Source: an uncultured Thiothrix sp.
Lineage (GTDB): Bacteria; Pseudomonadota; Gammaproteobacteria; Poriferisulfidales; GCA-002705445
Assembly: GCA_902595225.1 (NCBI GenBank)
Contig: CACJPG010000001.1
Coordinates: forward strand, 85,161 to 149,160
Length of the DNA: 64,000 nt
Direction of reading: 5' to 3'
Shown: positions 16,690 to 26,107 of the stretch, in pieces
Layout: every line of letters starts with the position of its first letter
Position numbering within the stretch: the first letter of the stretch is position 1
The notes under the pieces: generated by a model
What the model was told of the DNA's origin: nothing
The model's input: only the letters and a program-made list of their open reading frames with translations
Databases searched by the model: none
Translations under genes and position numbers: made by a program

Positions 16690-17807
16690 TTTCGAAAAAA
16701 ATCTCTAATAACTTTTGAAAATCTATCCTCATCAACTAAAAATGAATCGTGTCCTTGAATGGAATCAAGCTGTTCAAACTGAAAATTCTTTTTTGCTTTT
16801 GCAAAACCATCTGCTAGCTCCTTTTGCTGATCCAAAGGAAATAAAATATCAGACTTAACCCCAACTATAAGATTCTTTTCGGTATGAATTTTTGCAAGCC
16901 CCGCATTAACAGTTCCACCATGTTCAGCGACATCAAATAAATCCATTGCTCTTGATAAGTAAAGGTAGCAATTTGGATCAAACATAGATACAAATTTTTC
17001 TGAATTGTGATCCAAGTAATTTTCAACCTCAAATTCAATATCAAACATTTTTTGATTAGACTTTTTTTGTATTCTAGCTCTATTAAACCTCTCTCTCCAT
17101 TCATTTGCAGCTCTGTATGACATTAGGCCTAATTTTCTAGCAAGCTTCATTCCATTAATTGGTGCTGTTTTTTTTGTATAATTTCCATTATTCCATTTTG
17201 GATCACTCCTAATTAACTCTCTTTGTAATGAGCGTATTGAAATAGTGAAAGGCAGAGCTCTAGCAGCAGCTGATATTACTATAAGATTCGACAAATCATT
17301 TGGATATAGTAAAGCATACGCAAGTGCTGTCATTCCACCCATTGAGGGACCAATAACTGTATGCGCCCTATCTATTTGTAATGATTGCAAAACCATATGG
17401 CCAGCTTTTGCAATATCTTCTATTGAGAGCTCAGGAAAATTTGTTCCATAAATTGAACTACTTTCTTTATTTAACGAAGCAGGAGAAGTTGACCCAAAGC
17501 AACTGCCAAGTGAATTTACACAAACAACAAAATATTTCTCAGTATCAATCGGCTTGCCAGGACCTATCATGAAGTCCCACCAACCAGGATCATCATTTGT
17601 TTCGCTTGCAGCAGCATGCGATGAAGGTGATAGACCAGTAAAAATTAAAATCGCATTATCATTATTGATTGATAATTCACCCCATGTTTCATATGCAATT
17701 TCAACATTATTAAGCACACCGCCCTTAAACATTTTAAAGCCAGTACTCCCATAATCACTTGGGAGTTTTGCAATTTTTACACCCTTAATTTTAAAATCAT
17801 TCGACAT
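16686..17807 (-). CDS. metX: Homoserine O-acyltransferase MetX
   Basis: MetX acylates homoserine in the first dedicated step toward methionine. The 373-residue alpha/beta hydrolase has the nucleophile elbow GPSMGGM (serine near 150), SLGSCFGSTSPAS, and a C-terminal GHDSFLVD with the catalytic histidine. Family members use acetyl-CoA or succinyl-CoA, and the acyl preference is not assigned here. No metW follows. The gene is convergent with gltA, with a four-base stop overlap (TTAG). Confidence 0.92.
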   Translation of the reverse strand: MSNDFKIKGVKIAKLPSDYGSTGFKMFKGGVLNNVEIAYETWGELSINNDNAILIFTGLSPSSHAAASETNDDPGWWDFMIGPGKPIDTEKYFVVCVNSLGSCFGSTSPASLNKESSSIYGTNFPELSIEDIAKAGHMVLQSLQIDRAHTVIGPSMGGMTALAYALLYPNDLSNLIVISAAARALPFTISIRSLQRELIRSDPKWNNGNYTKKTAPINGMKLARKLGLMSYRAANEWRERFNRARIQKKSNQKMFDIEFEVENYLDHNSEKFVSMFDPNCYLYLSRAMDLFDVAEHGGTVNAGLAKIHTEKNLIVGVKSDILFPLDQQKELADGFAKAKKNFQFEQLDSIQGHDSFLVDEDRFSKVIRDFFRN

Positions 17808-17837
17808 AAATGCAATTAGTTTAGAAATTTTTTCAAA

Positions 17838-18299
17838 TTATACTTTAGAGTAAGCATCAAATGAATAGCCTTTTTTAAGACAATTTTTTATCCATAGATG
17901 TAAAAAATAATTTTTATACCATTTTTTCAGTCTTATATCATGAAATTTTTGAATATTATTATAATTAATTTTCCTGTTCAATTTATCAAAATTAAGAATT
18001 TCAACTTGTTTTGAGTCAAAGTAAATTTTTAATGAAATATAATCTATATAAGTATTACTTTTGAAGTAGCTATATGAAAACTTAATTTCAGCTGTATGAT
18101 TACTGATTCTGTTTATTGTAAGTCTAATATTGTTATCATCATTATCAGTTTTTCTAGTGAATTTTTTAGAAACATTATCTTTATTGAGAATTCTAAAATC
18201 TATCATTTCTTTTAATAGATAATAGTTTCTTTCATAAGATTTCATCAATGAAAGAAAATTATTTTTGCGAACAGAGTTTGGATGCGTCCCTATATTCAT
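17838..18299 (-). CDS. DUF1249 family protein (YqiB-like)
   Basis: This protein of about 153 residues matches the gammaproteobacterial DUF1249/YqiB pattern. It has an N-terminal SLMKSYERNYYLL, a central IRLTINRISNHTAEIKF strand region, DYISLKIYFDSKQVEIL, and a C-terminal helix before WIKNCLKKG. Function is unknown. ATG at 18299 is chosen; a GTG five codons upstream is also open and neither has a strong ribosome site. In enterobacteria yqiB lies with nudF and cpdA, which are not seen here. Confidence 0.75.
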   Translation of the reverse strand: MNIGTHPNSVRKNNFLSLMKSYERNYYLLKEMIDFRILNKDNVSKKFTRKTDNDDNNIRLTINRISNHTAEIKFSYSYFKSNTYIDYISLKIYFDSKQVEILNFDKLNRKINYNNIQKFHDIRLKKWYKNYFLHLWIKNCLKKGYSFDAYSKV

Positions 18300-18462
18300 A
18301 ATATTATGATACACACCAAAAACTTTACTGTCTATTTTTTGAAAGCGAATAAAATCACTTGTTAAAAAATAACAATCTCATTTTAAAGACAAATAGGATT
18401 AGATTTTAAACTGAATAAAAGCTAATTTTTACCTTTTTATAATTATTAAACTTATGATTTAG

Positions 18463-18678
18463 TTACTTAGCTTCTACATCTGTAGCGGTTAAACCTTTCT
18501 CGCTTTCAGTTACAGTAAATTCAACAGCCTGCCCTTCTTTAAGTGTTCTATAACCATCTCCCTCGATTTTTATAGCACCAAAGTGAACAAAAACATCTTT
18601 TCCGCTTTCTCGTTGAATAAAACCGTAACCTTTTGAATCGTTAAACCATTTAACTGTACCGGTTTCTCTATCTGACAT
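18463..18678 (-). CDS. Cold-shock family RNA-binding protein
   Basis: This single cold-shock domain of 71 residues has RNP1 KGYGFIQ and RNP2 VFVHF in order. It binds single-stranded RNA and DNA and acts as an RNA chaperone. The paralogue (CspA, CspC, CspD or CspE type) cannot be told from sequence alone. AGAAGA precedes the ATG. A stem-loop with a T-run separates it from sdhE upstream, so it probably has its own promoter. Confidence 0.93.
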   Translation of the reverse strand: MSDRETGTVKWFNDSKGYGFIQRESGKDVFVHFGAIKIEGDGYRTLKEGQAVEFTVTESEKGLTATDVEAK

Positions 18679-18704
18679 ATTATTCTTCTATATATTTATT
18701 AATC

Positions 18705-18732
18705 AAAAAAAGTTATAAGCAAATAACTTTTT
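18705..18732 (-). terminator. Candidate intrinsic terminator after sdhE
   Basis: On the minus strand a perfect 10-bp inverted repeat (AAAAAGTTAT and ATAACTTTTT, six-base loop) runs into a string of seven T. It lies between sdhE and the cold-shock gene, at the place where the sdhCDAB-sdhE transcript would end. The stem is AT-rich and therefore weak. Confidence 0.5.
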
Positions 18733-18750
18733 AGCTTTATAAGTAAAAAC

Positions 18751-18996
18751 TCATCTAGAGTCTAAACTCATATTACGTATCATATCAGCAATTTCATTTA
18801 CTGCAATGTCTTTTGAAGATATTTTATTAAGTACTAAATCGTATATAGTTGGATCTTCGAAAGATAATAATTTGACAAATGCTTCTTTATGAGTGTCAGA
18901 AACTGTATGATAGAAATTATTTAAAAAACCAGTCATTAACATGTCAAGTTCTTTGGTCCCTCTTCTACATTTCCAAAGAATTTGTTTTTCGTCCAT
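18751..18996 (-). CDS. sdhE: Succinate dehydrogenase flavin-assembly factor SdhE
   Basis: This 81-residue protein promotes covalent FAD attachment to SdhA. It has the RGTKELDMLM motif (about 12-21), in which RGxxE is essential for flavinylation. It is the last gene of the sdhC-D-A-B-E run and begins five bases after the sdhB stop, which supports the function. A candidate terminator follows. Confidence 0.93.
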   Translation of the reverse strand: MDEKQILWKCRRGTKELDMLMTGFLNNFYHTVSDTHKEAFVKLLSFEDPTIYDLVLNKISSKDIAVNEIADMIRNMSLDSR

Positions 18997-19001
18997 ATTA
19001 C

Positions 19002-19787
19002 TTAAATTTTATTAGAAACCATTAATGATTTAATTTTTGCAATTTGTTTTGCAGGATTAAGACCTTTGGGGCATGCGTTTGTGCAATTCATTATGGTATG
19101 ACATTTATAAAGCTTAAATGTATCTTCAAGTTTTTCTAATCTTTCTTTTTGATGTTCGTCTCTAGAGTCTGCAATCCATCTATACGCTTGCATCAGAGTG
19201 GCCGGACCCAAATATTTGTCACCATTCCACCAATAACTTGGACAACTAGTTGAACAGCAAGCACAAAGTATACATTCATCTGAACCATCAAGCTCGGCAA
19301 GCTCTTCTTTTGACTGAAGTCTTTCAGAAGATAAGTCTTCAGGTTCTTCAGCCTGTAACCATGGTTGAACAGATTCATACTGTTTGTAAAAGTTTGATAA
19401 ATCAGTAACTAGATCTTTTACCACTGGCATATGTGGTAATGGATAGATTTTAATATCACCCTTAATATCATCAATACTTTTCGTGCAAGCAAGAGTATTT
19501 CTACCATCTATATTCATTGAGCACGAGCCACAGATGCCTTCTCTACATGATCTTCTAAAGGTTATTGTTGTATCAATCTCATTTTTAATTTTCAGAAGTG
19601 CGTCAAGAACCATTGGGCCGCAGTCTGAAGTGTCAATTTCATATGTATCAACCCTTGGATTTTTTTCGTCATCAGGATCATAACGATAAATTTTAAAGAT
19701 TCTAATATTTTTTTTATCTGCACTTTCACACTTAAAGTGTTTACCAGTTTTAACAATAGAATTTAGTGGTAATGTGAATTCAGCCAT
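19002..19787 (-). CDS. sdhB: Succinate dehydrogenase iron-sulfur subunit
   Basis: This electron-transfer subunit of complex II lies on the cytoplasmic side of the membrane. The 261 residues carry a 2Fe-2S ferredoxin domain with [15 protein letters not shown] and a later TLAC. The C-terminal domain has [16 protein letters not shown] and [17 protein letters not shown] for the 4Fe-4S and 3Fe-4S clusters. It starts two bases after the sdhA stop. All cluster ligands expected for SdhB appear present. Confidence 0.96.
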   Translation of the reverse strand: MAEFTLPLNSIVKTGKHFKCESADKKNIRIFKIYRYDPDDEKNPRVDTYEIDTSDCGPMVLDALLKIKNEIDTTITFRRSCREGICGSCSMNIDGRNTLACTKSIDDIKGDIKIYPLPHMPVVKDLVTDLSNFYKQYESVQPWLQAEEPEDLSSERLQSKEELAELDGSDECILCACCSTSCPSYWWNGDKYLGPATLMQAYRWIADSRDEHQKERLEKLEDTFKLYKCHTIMNCTNACPKGLNPAKQIAKIKSLMVSNKI

Positions 19788-19789
19788 TG

Positions 19790-21580
19790 TTAATAAACCC
19801 TCTTCTTGGGTGGTACTGCTTCAACTTCGTCCGTTAAAGTTGTCAAGATTACTTTCCTATAACTCATTTCCACTATACCACTTTCATCTATTGATGCAAT
19901 TGAATGTTTTAACCACTCATTATCGTTTCTTTCTGGAAAATCATCTCTTGCATGCGCACCTCTTGACTCGGTTCTATTGTAAGCAGACTCAACTGAAACA
20001 ATTGATTGGGTAATTAAATTTTCTAGCTCAAGTGTCTCTAATAATTCTGAGTTCCATTTTAAAGAATTATCATTTAATTTAATGTCTGAGAAGTCCTTAT
20101 AAATTGAATGAATATTTTTTCGACCCTCATCTAATGTTTTTTCGGTTCTGAATACAGCGACACTTTTTTGGTTTTCCTTTTGAAGTTTTGATCTAAGTTG
20201 AGAAGGGATATTTGAACCAGATGAAAATCTAGTTTTATCAAGTCTAGATATTATTTTATCAATCTCTTGTTTGTTTGGTTCCGGATGTTTACTTCCGGGT
20301 TTTACAACTTTTGCTGCTTGTTTTGCAGCCGCCCTTCCAAAAACGATTAAATCTAGAAGAGAATTTGAACCCAGTCTATTAGCACCGTGAACAGAGACAC
20401 AGGCTGTTTCTCCAATCGCCATCAACCCAGGCACAACATTTTCTTCTTGTTCGTTTTTTGGAATAACAACTTCACCTAAATAGTTTGTTGGAATACCTCC
20501 CATATTATAGTGGACTGTTGGAATAACTGGTATTGGAGCTTTCGTAACATCAACTCCAGCAAATATTCTTGCAGATTCTGCTATGCCAGGAAGCTTCTCG
20601 TTAATTACATCTTTACCTAAATGTTCTAAATGTAATTCGATATGATCTTTATCTTTTCCAACACCCCTTCCTTCATTTATCTCGATTGTCATTGATCTAC
20701 TTACAACATCGCGTGAGGCTAAGTCTTTTGCATTTGGAGCATATCTCTCCATAAATCTTTCGCCATCTGAATTTGTTAAATATCCGCCTTCACCTCTAGA
20801 TCCTTCTGTAATCAAGCACCCTGCGCCATATATACCAGTTGGATGGAATTGAGTAAATTCCATATCTTGCAAAGGTATTCCTGCGCGTTGAGCCATGCCA
20901 CTCCCATCGCCTGTGCAAGTATGTGCTGAAGTTGCAGAAAAATAAGCTCTACCATACCCACCCGTAGCTAAAAGGGTTACATGACCTTTAAATAAATGAA
21001 GCTTCCCACTGGCTAAATCAATAGCAACAACACCGGTACATTTACCTTCTTCCATAACGAGATCAATTGCAAAATATTCAATAAAAAATTCGGCTTTGTA
21101 TTTAAGTGATTGTTGATACAAAGTATGTAAAATTGAATGGCCGGTTCTATCCGCTGCTGCACATGTTCTTTGTGCTGTACCATCTCCATAATGAGTGGTC
21201 ATTCCGCCAAAAGGTCTTTGATATATCTTTCCTGCCTCTGTTCTCGAAAAAGGAACCCCGTAATGCTCAAGCTCAATAACAGAAGGTATTGCTTCTTTAC
21301 ACATATATTCAATAGCATCTTGATCGCCTAACCAATCAGAACCTTTTATAGTATCGTACATATGCCATCGCCAATCATCTTCTCCCATGTTACCAAGGGC
21401 TGCACTCATTCCTCCTTGAGCAGCAACAGTGTGGCTTCTAGTTGGGAATACTTTTGTGATACAAGCAGTTCTTAAACCTTCCGTAGCCATTCCTAAAGTT
21501 GCGCGCAAACCTGAACCACCTGCTCCGACTACAATAACGTCATACTCGTGAATGGTCATCTCGTAATCTTTAGTATTCAT
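19790..21580 (-). CDS. sdhA: Succinate dehydrogenase flavoprotein subunit
   Basis: This is the catalytic subunit of complex II, oxidising succinate to fumarate with covalent FAD. The 596 residues have the FAD dinucleotide fold [11 protein letters not shown] (about 16-26), the flavin-linking histidine region in [17 protein letters not shown], and the substrate-site block ending in HPTG and RGEGG. The ATG at 21580 follows GGAG. The gene is six bases downstream of sdhD. Confidence 0.97.
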   Translation of the reverse strand: MNTKDYEMTIHEYDVIVVGAGGSGLRATLGMATEGLRTACITKVFPTRSHTVAAQGGMSAALGNMGEDDWRWHMYDTIKGSDWLGDQDAIEYMCKEAIPSVIELEHYGVPFSRTEAGKIYQRPFGGMTTHYGDGTAQRTCAAADRTGHSILHTLYQQSLKYKAEFFIEYFAIDLVMEEGKCTGVVAIDLASGKLHLFKGHVTLLATGGYGRAYFSATSAHTCTGDGSGMAQRAGIPLQDMEFTQFHPTGIYGAGCLITEGSRGEGGYLTNSDGERFMERYAPNAKDLASRDVVSRSMTIEINEGRGVGKDKDHIELHLEHLGKDVINEKLPGIAESARIFAGVDVTKAPIPVIPTVHYNMGGIPTNYLGEVVIPKNEQEENVVPGLMAIGETACVSVHGANRLGSNSLLDLIVFGRAAAKQAAKVVKPGSKHPEPNKQEIDKIISRLDKTRFSSGSNIPSQLRSKLQKENQKSVAVFRTEKTLDEGRKNIHSIYKDFSDIKLNDNSLKWNSELLETLELENLITQSIVSVESAYNRTESRGAHARDDFPERNDNEWLKHSIASIDESGIVEMSYRKVILTTLTDEVEAVPPKKRVY

Positions 21581-21586
21581 TAAAAA

Positions 21587-21934
21587 CTAAACTCCAAAAT
21601 AAATTTTTGTAATAACAATTAGCCCAAATAGTGCGAGAAGATAATACACCAAATTTACAAGCTTAATGTAAAAATCTCTGAATTTTATTGTTGAGATATA
21701 ATCCTCTAAAATTACTTGAATACCAAGCTGAAAGTGTCTTGCTGAGACTAAAATTAATACTGATAATAAGATATAATTAGGTGTACGACTTATCCAAAGT
21801 ACCATATTTTGGTGAGTAATTTCGGGCACAAGACTTAAAGAGTAAATTATCCAAAGGGCTAGTGGAAAGAAAAGAACCGTAGAAAATCTATGATATAACC
21901 AATGTTTTTTTCCATGTAAAACTTTTAGTAACAA
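21587..21934 (-). CDS. sdhD: Succinate dehydrogenase membrane anchor subunit SdhD
   Basis: This 115-residue membrane anchor has three helices. HWLYHRFSTVLFFPLALW opens the first, and ARHFQLGIQVILEDYI holds the histidine region that helps bind heme b and quinone. The start codon is TTG at 21934, supported by GGAGAA six bases upstream; no ATG in the frame precedes the conserved N-terminus. Its place between sdhC and sdhA confirms the call. Confidence 0.9.
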   Translation of the reverse strand: MLLKVLHGKKHWLYHRFSTVLFFPLALWIIYSLSLVPEITHQNMVLWISRTPNYILLSVLILVSARHFQLGIQVILEDYISTIKFRDFYIKLVNLVYYLLALFGLIVITKIYFGV

Positions 21935-21957
21935 TTTTAATTCTCCACTTGCTTATT

Positions 21958-22338
21958 CTATAGCAAATAAAGCAAGACTGTAATAACTGTCATCAGTGCT
22001 GTAGCTGATAGCACTATTAAGGACCATATAAATGGAGCATTTCCGCTAAAACCATACCCCAGATCCCAAAAAAGATGTCTGATCTCATTGGACATATAAA
22101 GATATAGTGAAAATATCCAAAAAGTAGACAAAATTTTACCTATAGTACTAGTAAATATTGTATAGCTTATATTATAGATTTCACTTCCTGATGCAATCGA
22201 AATTAAGAAAATTATAAATAATGCATAAGCTATGCTATTTGCAACAAAGCAAATTCTGCTTGATATTGACACAAGCGCAACAAGAGGTAATCTGTATACT
22301 TGCAGATGCGGTGAAAGTGGAACCTTATTTAGTGACAT
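21958..22338 (-). CDS. sdhC: Succinate dehydrogenase cytochrome b556 subunit SdhC
   Basis: This 126-residue anchor begins the sdh operon. PLSPHLQVYRLPLVALVSISSRI is the SdhC N-terminal signature with the conserved SPHLxxY, and NEIRHLFWDLGYGF carries the heme-ligand histidine region. Three membrane helices are visible. GGGAGAA precedes the ATG. It is divergent from ygfZ with a 44-base gap. Confidence 0.92.
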   Translation of the reverse strand: MSLNKVPLSPHLQVYRLPLVALVSISSRICFVANSIAYALFIIFLISIASGSEIYNISYTIFTSTIGKILSTFWIFSLYLYMSNEIRHLFWDLGYGFSGNAPFIWSLIVLSATALMTVITVLLYLL

Positions 22339-22382
22339 TTTTCTCCCAAATTATAAATAATTAAACATTACTAAACCCAAGT

Positions 22383-23372
22383 ATGATAAACGATTTTTTG
22401 ACAAAATTCCTCTCAAAAAACCCTATTATGGATGATTATGGCCTTAAATATAACCATACTTTTTCAGAAGAAATTTTAAAGATTAAAGACAATTACTCTG
22501 TATCGCAATTATCAAATAAGGTTTTAATTAGGTGTAGTGGTGAAGGTCTAGAGGATTTTCTAAATAGTCAATTTACAAATGACATAAAAAAATTAAATAA
22601 AGAAAAAATTTTATTATGTGGGTACTGCAATCCAAAAGGAAGATTAATATCAGTTTTCTATATTTTTCAATTAGATAAAGACTATTACTTATATACTACA
22701 TTAGATTCGAAAGATCTTTTACTAAAAAAATTAAACATGTATAAAATGGCTTTGAAGATAGAATTTATGCCGTTAAACAATATATTAATTGGTATATCAA
22801 ATATAAATCTTAATCAAAAAATTCCATTTGATTATCTTAAAGAAAATAAAGTTATAAAACTGGAGAATTCTATTATTTTTATGCCTTATGACAACTATGC
22901 AATAATATCTACTAACCCTGAAGAATTTGATAAAAACTTATATATTGATAATTTATCGCTGCTTGGCTATAAATCATCAGATTTTTTTGATATAGATCAT
23001 CACACGCCATTTATCACAAGCTCATTCATTGAAACTTATACGCCTCAAATGCTTTCTTTAGATATTTTAGATGGTGTTTCTTTTGAAAAGGGTTGTTATC
23101 CCGGGCAAGAAATTGTTGCGCGCACACATTATTTAGGAGAAGCAAAAAAATCATTATTTAAATTTTATATAAATAGTAATGCTGATCTAGATACATCAAA
23201 AAAAATACATAATGAAGAAAGAAAGGTTGCTGGTGATATACTAAATATTATAAAAATTGACGAATCTAATTACTTTTGTCTTGGTGTCTTAAGAAAAGAA
23301 TTTTCAAGTAAAAAATTATATGTTGATCCAGATAGTTTGGTAGAAAATGTTAAGGGAGTATTAAGAACATGA
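22383..23372 (+). CDS. ygfZ: Folate-binding protein YgfZ
   Basis: YgfZ is a folate-dependent protein needed for repair or assembly of some iron-sulfur enzymes, including MiaB. The 329-residue protein resembles the T-protein of glycine cleavage and has the YgfZ signature KGCYPGQEIVART (about 239-251) with the essential cysteine. Placement next to the sdh operon and sdhE is common in gammaproteobacteria. Its stop overlaps the start of a small membrane-protein gene (ATGA). Confidence 0.93.
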   Translation: MINDFLTKFLSKNPIMDDYGLKYNHTFSEEILKIKDNYSVSQLSNKVLIRCSGEGLEDFLNSQFTNDIKKLNKEKILLCGYCNPKGRLISVFYIFQLDKDYYLYTTLDSKDLLLKKLNMYKMALKIEFMPLNNILIGISNINLNQKIPFDYLKENKVIKLENSIIFMPYDNYAIISTNPEEFDKNLYIDNLSLLGYKSSDFFDIDHHTPFITSSFIETYTPQMLSLDILDGVSFEKGCYPGQEIVARTHYLGEAKKSLFKFYINSNADLDTSKKIHNEERKVAGDILNIIKIDESNYFCLGVLRKEFSSKKLYVDPDSLVENVKGVLRT

Positions 23373-23515
23373 CTAAATATATAATAATATTAATAATTCT
23401 TCTCATACTGCTAATAATGTACTTTAGCCAGAAAAATAAGGAGCTATTCTGGCCCTTAGCAATTCTTTTGATAATATTTACTATTGTAATTATTATGGCT
23501 TTTCTTGGAATATAA
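23369..23515 (+). CDS. 48-residue two-helix membrane microprotein
   Basis: This short open frame begins with an ATG that overlaps the ygfZ stop codon in the form ATGA, the classic sign of translational coupling. It encodes 48 residues: a first hydrophobic helix (about 4-18), a polar turn FSQKNKELFW, and a second helix (about 29-47). It ends six bases before the convergent lysS stop, so it fills the gap. No family is recognised. Confidence 0.6.
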   Translation: MTKYIIILIILLILLIMYFSQKNKELFWPLAILLIIFTIVIIMAFLGI

Positions 23516-23521
23516 AGTTGT

Positions 23522-25000
23522 TTATCTCATTAAAGGAAAAAGCAATACTTCTCTAATTGATGGTGAATCAGTCAATATCATTATAAGCCTATCTATACCA
23601 ATACCCTCTCCTGCAGTCGGCGGCATTCCATATTCTAACGCTTCGATATAGTCATCGTCTAAATACATTGCCTCATTATCACCCTTATCTTTTAATTCTA
23701 CTTGCTTTTCGAATCTACGCTTCTGATCGTCAGGATCATTTAATTCAGAAAAACCATTTGCAATCTCTTTGCCCATGATAAAAAACTCAAATCTATCTGC
23801 TATATCTTTATTTTTATCATTAACTCTTGAAAGTGGAGAAACCTCTATAGGATACTCTGTAATAAAGGTTGGTTCGATTAAATTTGACTCAACATTTTTT
23901 TCAAATATTGAAAAATGGATTTCGCCTATTGTCTGATAATTTTTTATATGAATATTTTTATCCTTACAGTAACTTCTTAAGTAATTCTCATCTAATAATT
24001 TCACCTTATCAAGATCATCAGAAAACTCCAAAATTGATTCAATCAATGTCATCCTTTTAAAATTCTTCGAGAAATCTAATTCTTGTTCTTGATAAATAAT
24101 TTTGTTCGACCCTTTAACTTCTTTTACAACTTTTCTAATAAGCTCCTCAGTAAGATTCATCATGTCAATATAAGTAGAAAAAGTTTTATAAAATTCAACC
24201 ATAGTAAATTCTGGATTATGTTTTGAGGATACTCCCTCGTTACGGAAATTCCGGTTAATTTCAAATATCTTGTTAAAACCCCCAACAATTAATCTTTTAA
24301 GAAATAGCTCAGGAGCAATTCGCATATATAGATCCATATCTAAAGTGTTGTGATGTGTAATAAAAGGTCTTGCTGTTGCTCCGCCTGGAATTTTATGCAT
24401 CATTGGAGTTTCAACTTCAATAAAACCCTTCTCATCAAAATAGTTTCTTATTGACCTTATTGCCTTAAATCTAATGTCAAAAATATTTCTTGTATCGTCA
24501 TTGCATATTAAATCAAGATATCTTTTTCGATATTTTATTTCTTGGTCAGCTAGACCATGGTACTTCTCCGGTAGTGGGCGCAAAGATTTTGTCACTACTT
24601 CAAAATTCTTTACATGAATTGTTAATTCATCAGTTTTAGTTTTGAATAGATGACCACTCACATGGACGATATCACCAATATCTGACTCTTTAAATACTTT
24701 AAAAATTTCTTCATTTAAATCGGTTTTATCAACATAGAATTGTATTGTTCCTGTTTCATCTTTTACATTTGCAAAACTAGATTTTCCCATAACTCTTTTT
24801 GACATCATTCTTCCATTTACGACTACCTCTTTATTTTTATTACTTAAAATTTTTTCATCTAAAGACATTTCAATAATTGAAGCACATGTCTGTCCCTTCG
24901 GAAAAATATTTCTATAGAAATTATTATTATCCTTAAGTTTATTCAGTTTTTTTCTTCTCTCTAAAATAAGTCGATGTGTGTCGTTATCTTTTTTATCCAT
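23522..25000 (-). CDS. lysS: Lysine--tRNA ligase (class II)
   Basis: This class II synthetase charges tRNA-Lys. The 492 residues have an N-terminal OB-fold anticodon domain. Motif 2 lies in FRNEGVSSKHNPEFTMVEFY and motif 3 in GEGIGIDRLIMILT, with FNKIFEINRNFRNEG upstream. It overlaps prfB by eight bases; prfB-lysS is a conserved gammaproteobacterial pair. Confidence 0.96.
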   Translation of the reverse strand: MDKKDNDTHRLILERRKKLNKLKDNNNFYRNIFPKGQTCASIIEMSLDEKILSNKNKEVVVNGRMMSKRVMGKSSFANVKDETGTIQFYVDKTDLNEEIFKVFKESDIGDIVHVSGHLFKTKTDELTIHVKNFEVVTKSLRPLPEKYHGLADQEIKYRKRYLDLICNDDTRNIFDIRFKAIRSIRNYFDEKGFIEVETPMMHKIPGGATARPFITHHNTLDMDLYMRIAPELFLKRLIVGGFNKIFEINRNFRNEGVSSKHNPEFTMVEFYKTFSTYIDMMNLTEELIRKVVKEVKGSNKIIYQEQELDFSKNFKRMTLIESILEFSDDLDKVKLLDENYLRSYCKDKNIHIKNYQTIGEIHFSIFEKNVESNLIEPTFITEYPIEVSPLSRVNDKNKDIADRFEFFIMGKEIANGFSELNDPDDQKRRFEKQVELKDKGDNEAMYLDDDYIEALEYGMPPTAGEGIGIDRLIMILTDSPSIREVLLFPLMR

Positions 25001-26103
25001 TATCCTGCCCCATCTTTAAGCTTGCCTCTATAAACATATCAATATTACCATCTAAAACTGACTGAGTATTACTAGTTTCAACATTTGTTCGTAAATCTTT
25101 GATTCTTGATTGGTCCAATACGTATGACCTTATCTGGCTTCCCCAGCCTATATCAGCCTTTTGGTTTTCAATATTATCTTGTTCATTTCTTTTTTTTTGC
25201 AACTCTATTTCATAGAGTTTGGCCTTAAGTTGTTTCAATGCGGTCTCTTTATTTTTATGCTGAGATCTACCATTTTGACATTGTGTTACAACACCTGTTT
25301 TCAGGTGTGTTATTCTAACAGCAGATTCGGTTTTATTTACATGCTGTCCACCAGCACCACTTGCTCTAAAAACGTCTATTCGAAGATCGCTGGGATCTAT
25401 ATCAATCTCTATATCCTCATTAATTTCAGGAGAAATAAATATTGATGCAAAAGATGTATGCCTTCTATTACCAGAGTCAAATGGAGATTTACGAACTAGT
25501 CTGTGCACACCTGTTTCAGTTTTAAGCCATCCAAAGGCATAATCACCATTAAACTTTAAAGTTGCGCTCTTTATTCCAGCTACATCGCCATTCATAATAC
25601 TAATTACTTCAACATCAAAATGATTCTTTTCGCCCCATCTTGAATACATTCTTTGAAGCATTTCTGCCCAATCTTGAGCTTCAGTGCCTCCTGAACCAGC
25701 CTGGATGTCTAGAAACGCATTACATTTATCAGATTCATTTTGAAAAATTTTAAAAAAAGATAACTTTTCTAATGATTCTGAAATGTTTCTTACTTCTTTA
25801 GATAAATAATCATATAACTCATCAGACTGGTCTTCATCATAGAGTTCCTTAAATTCTTTAATTTGCACCAAATCATCATTAATTTTTGTAAATTCAGAAA
25901 CTTCTTTTTCTAAAGAAGAACGTTTTTTTGACAATTCTAAGGATTTATCTCTATCAGACCAAATTTTTTCATCTTGCAATTGAATACTGAGCTCACTAAG
26001 CTCGTTTATTTTAGAATTAATGTCAAAGATACCTCCTGGCATCTGTAATTTCTCTCTCTATTTGAGAAATCTGTATCTCAAAATCATCTTCATGTTTCTT
26101 CAT
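24993..26103 (-). CDS. prfB: Peptide chain release factor 2, expressed by programmed +1 frameshift
   Basis: RF2 terminates translation at UGA and UAA codons. The coding sequence starts at ATG 26103 (AAGGTAA upstream), runs 26 codons to CTT, meets an in-frame TGA at 26023-26025 and must shift +1 to continue as LDINSKINEL. The joined protein is about 369 residues, normal for RF2. SGGTEAQDW, RASGAGGQHVN with the GGQ loop, and KSPFDSG are present. The SPF anticodon-like motif of RF2 is seen as SPFDSG. lysS follows with an eight-base overlap. Confidence 0.96.
26022..26038 (-). promoter_or_regulatory. prfB programmed +1 frameshift signal
   Basis: On the minus strand the bases AGGAGGTATCTTTGAC contain an internal Shine-Dalgarno (AGGAGG), three bases of spacing, the slippery CTT and the in-frame stop TGA followed by C. 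This is the autoregulatory element of prfB: low RF2 lets the ribosome pause at UGA and slip forward one base. Confidence 0.95.
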
Positions 26104-26107
26104 TTAG

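Noticed and set aside
24993..26042. prfB starting at MPGGIFDIN (26042)
   Set aside because: That ATG lies in the frameshift signal. The upstream frame with its own ribosome site and the CTT TGA C site shows the real start is 26103.
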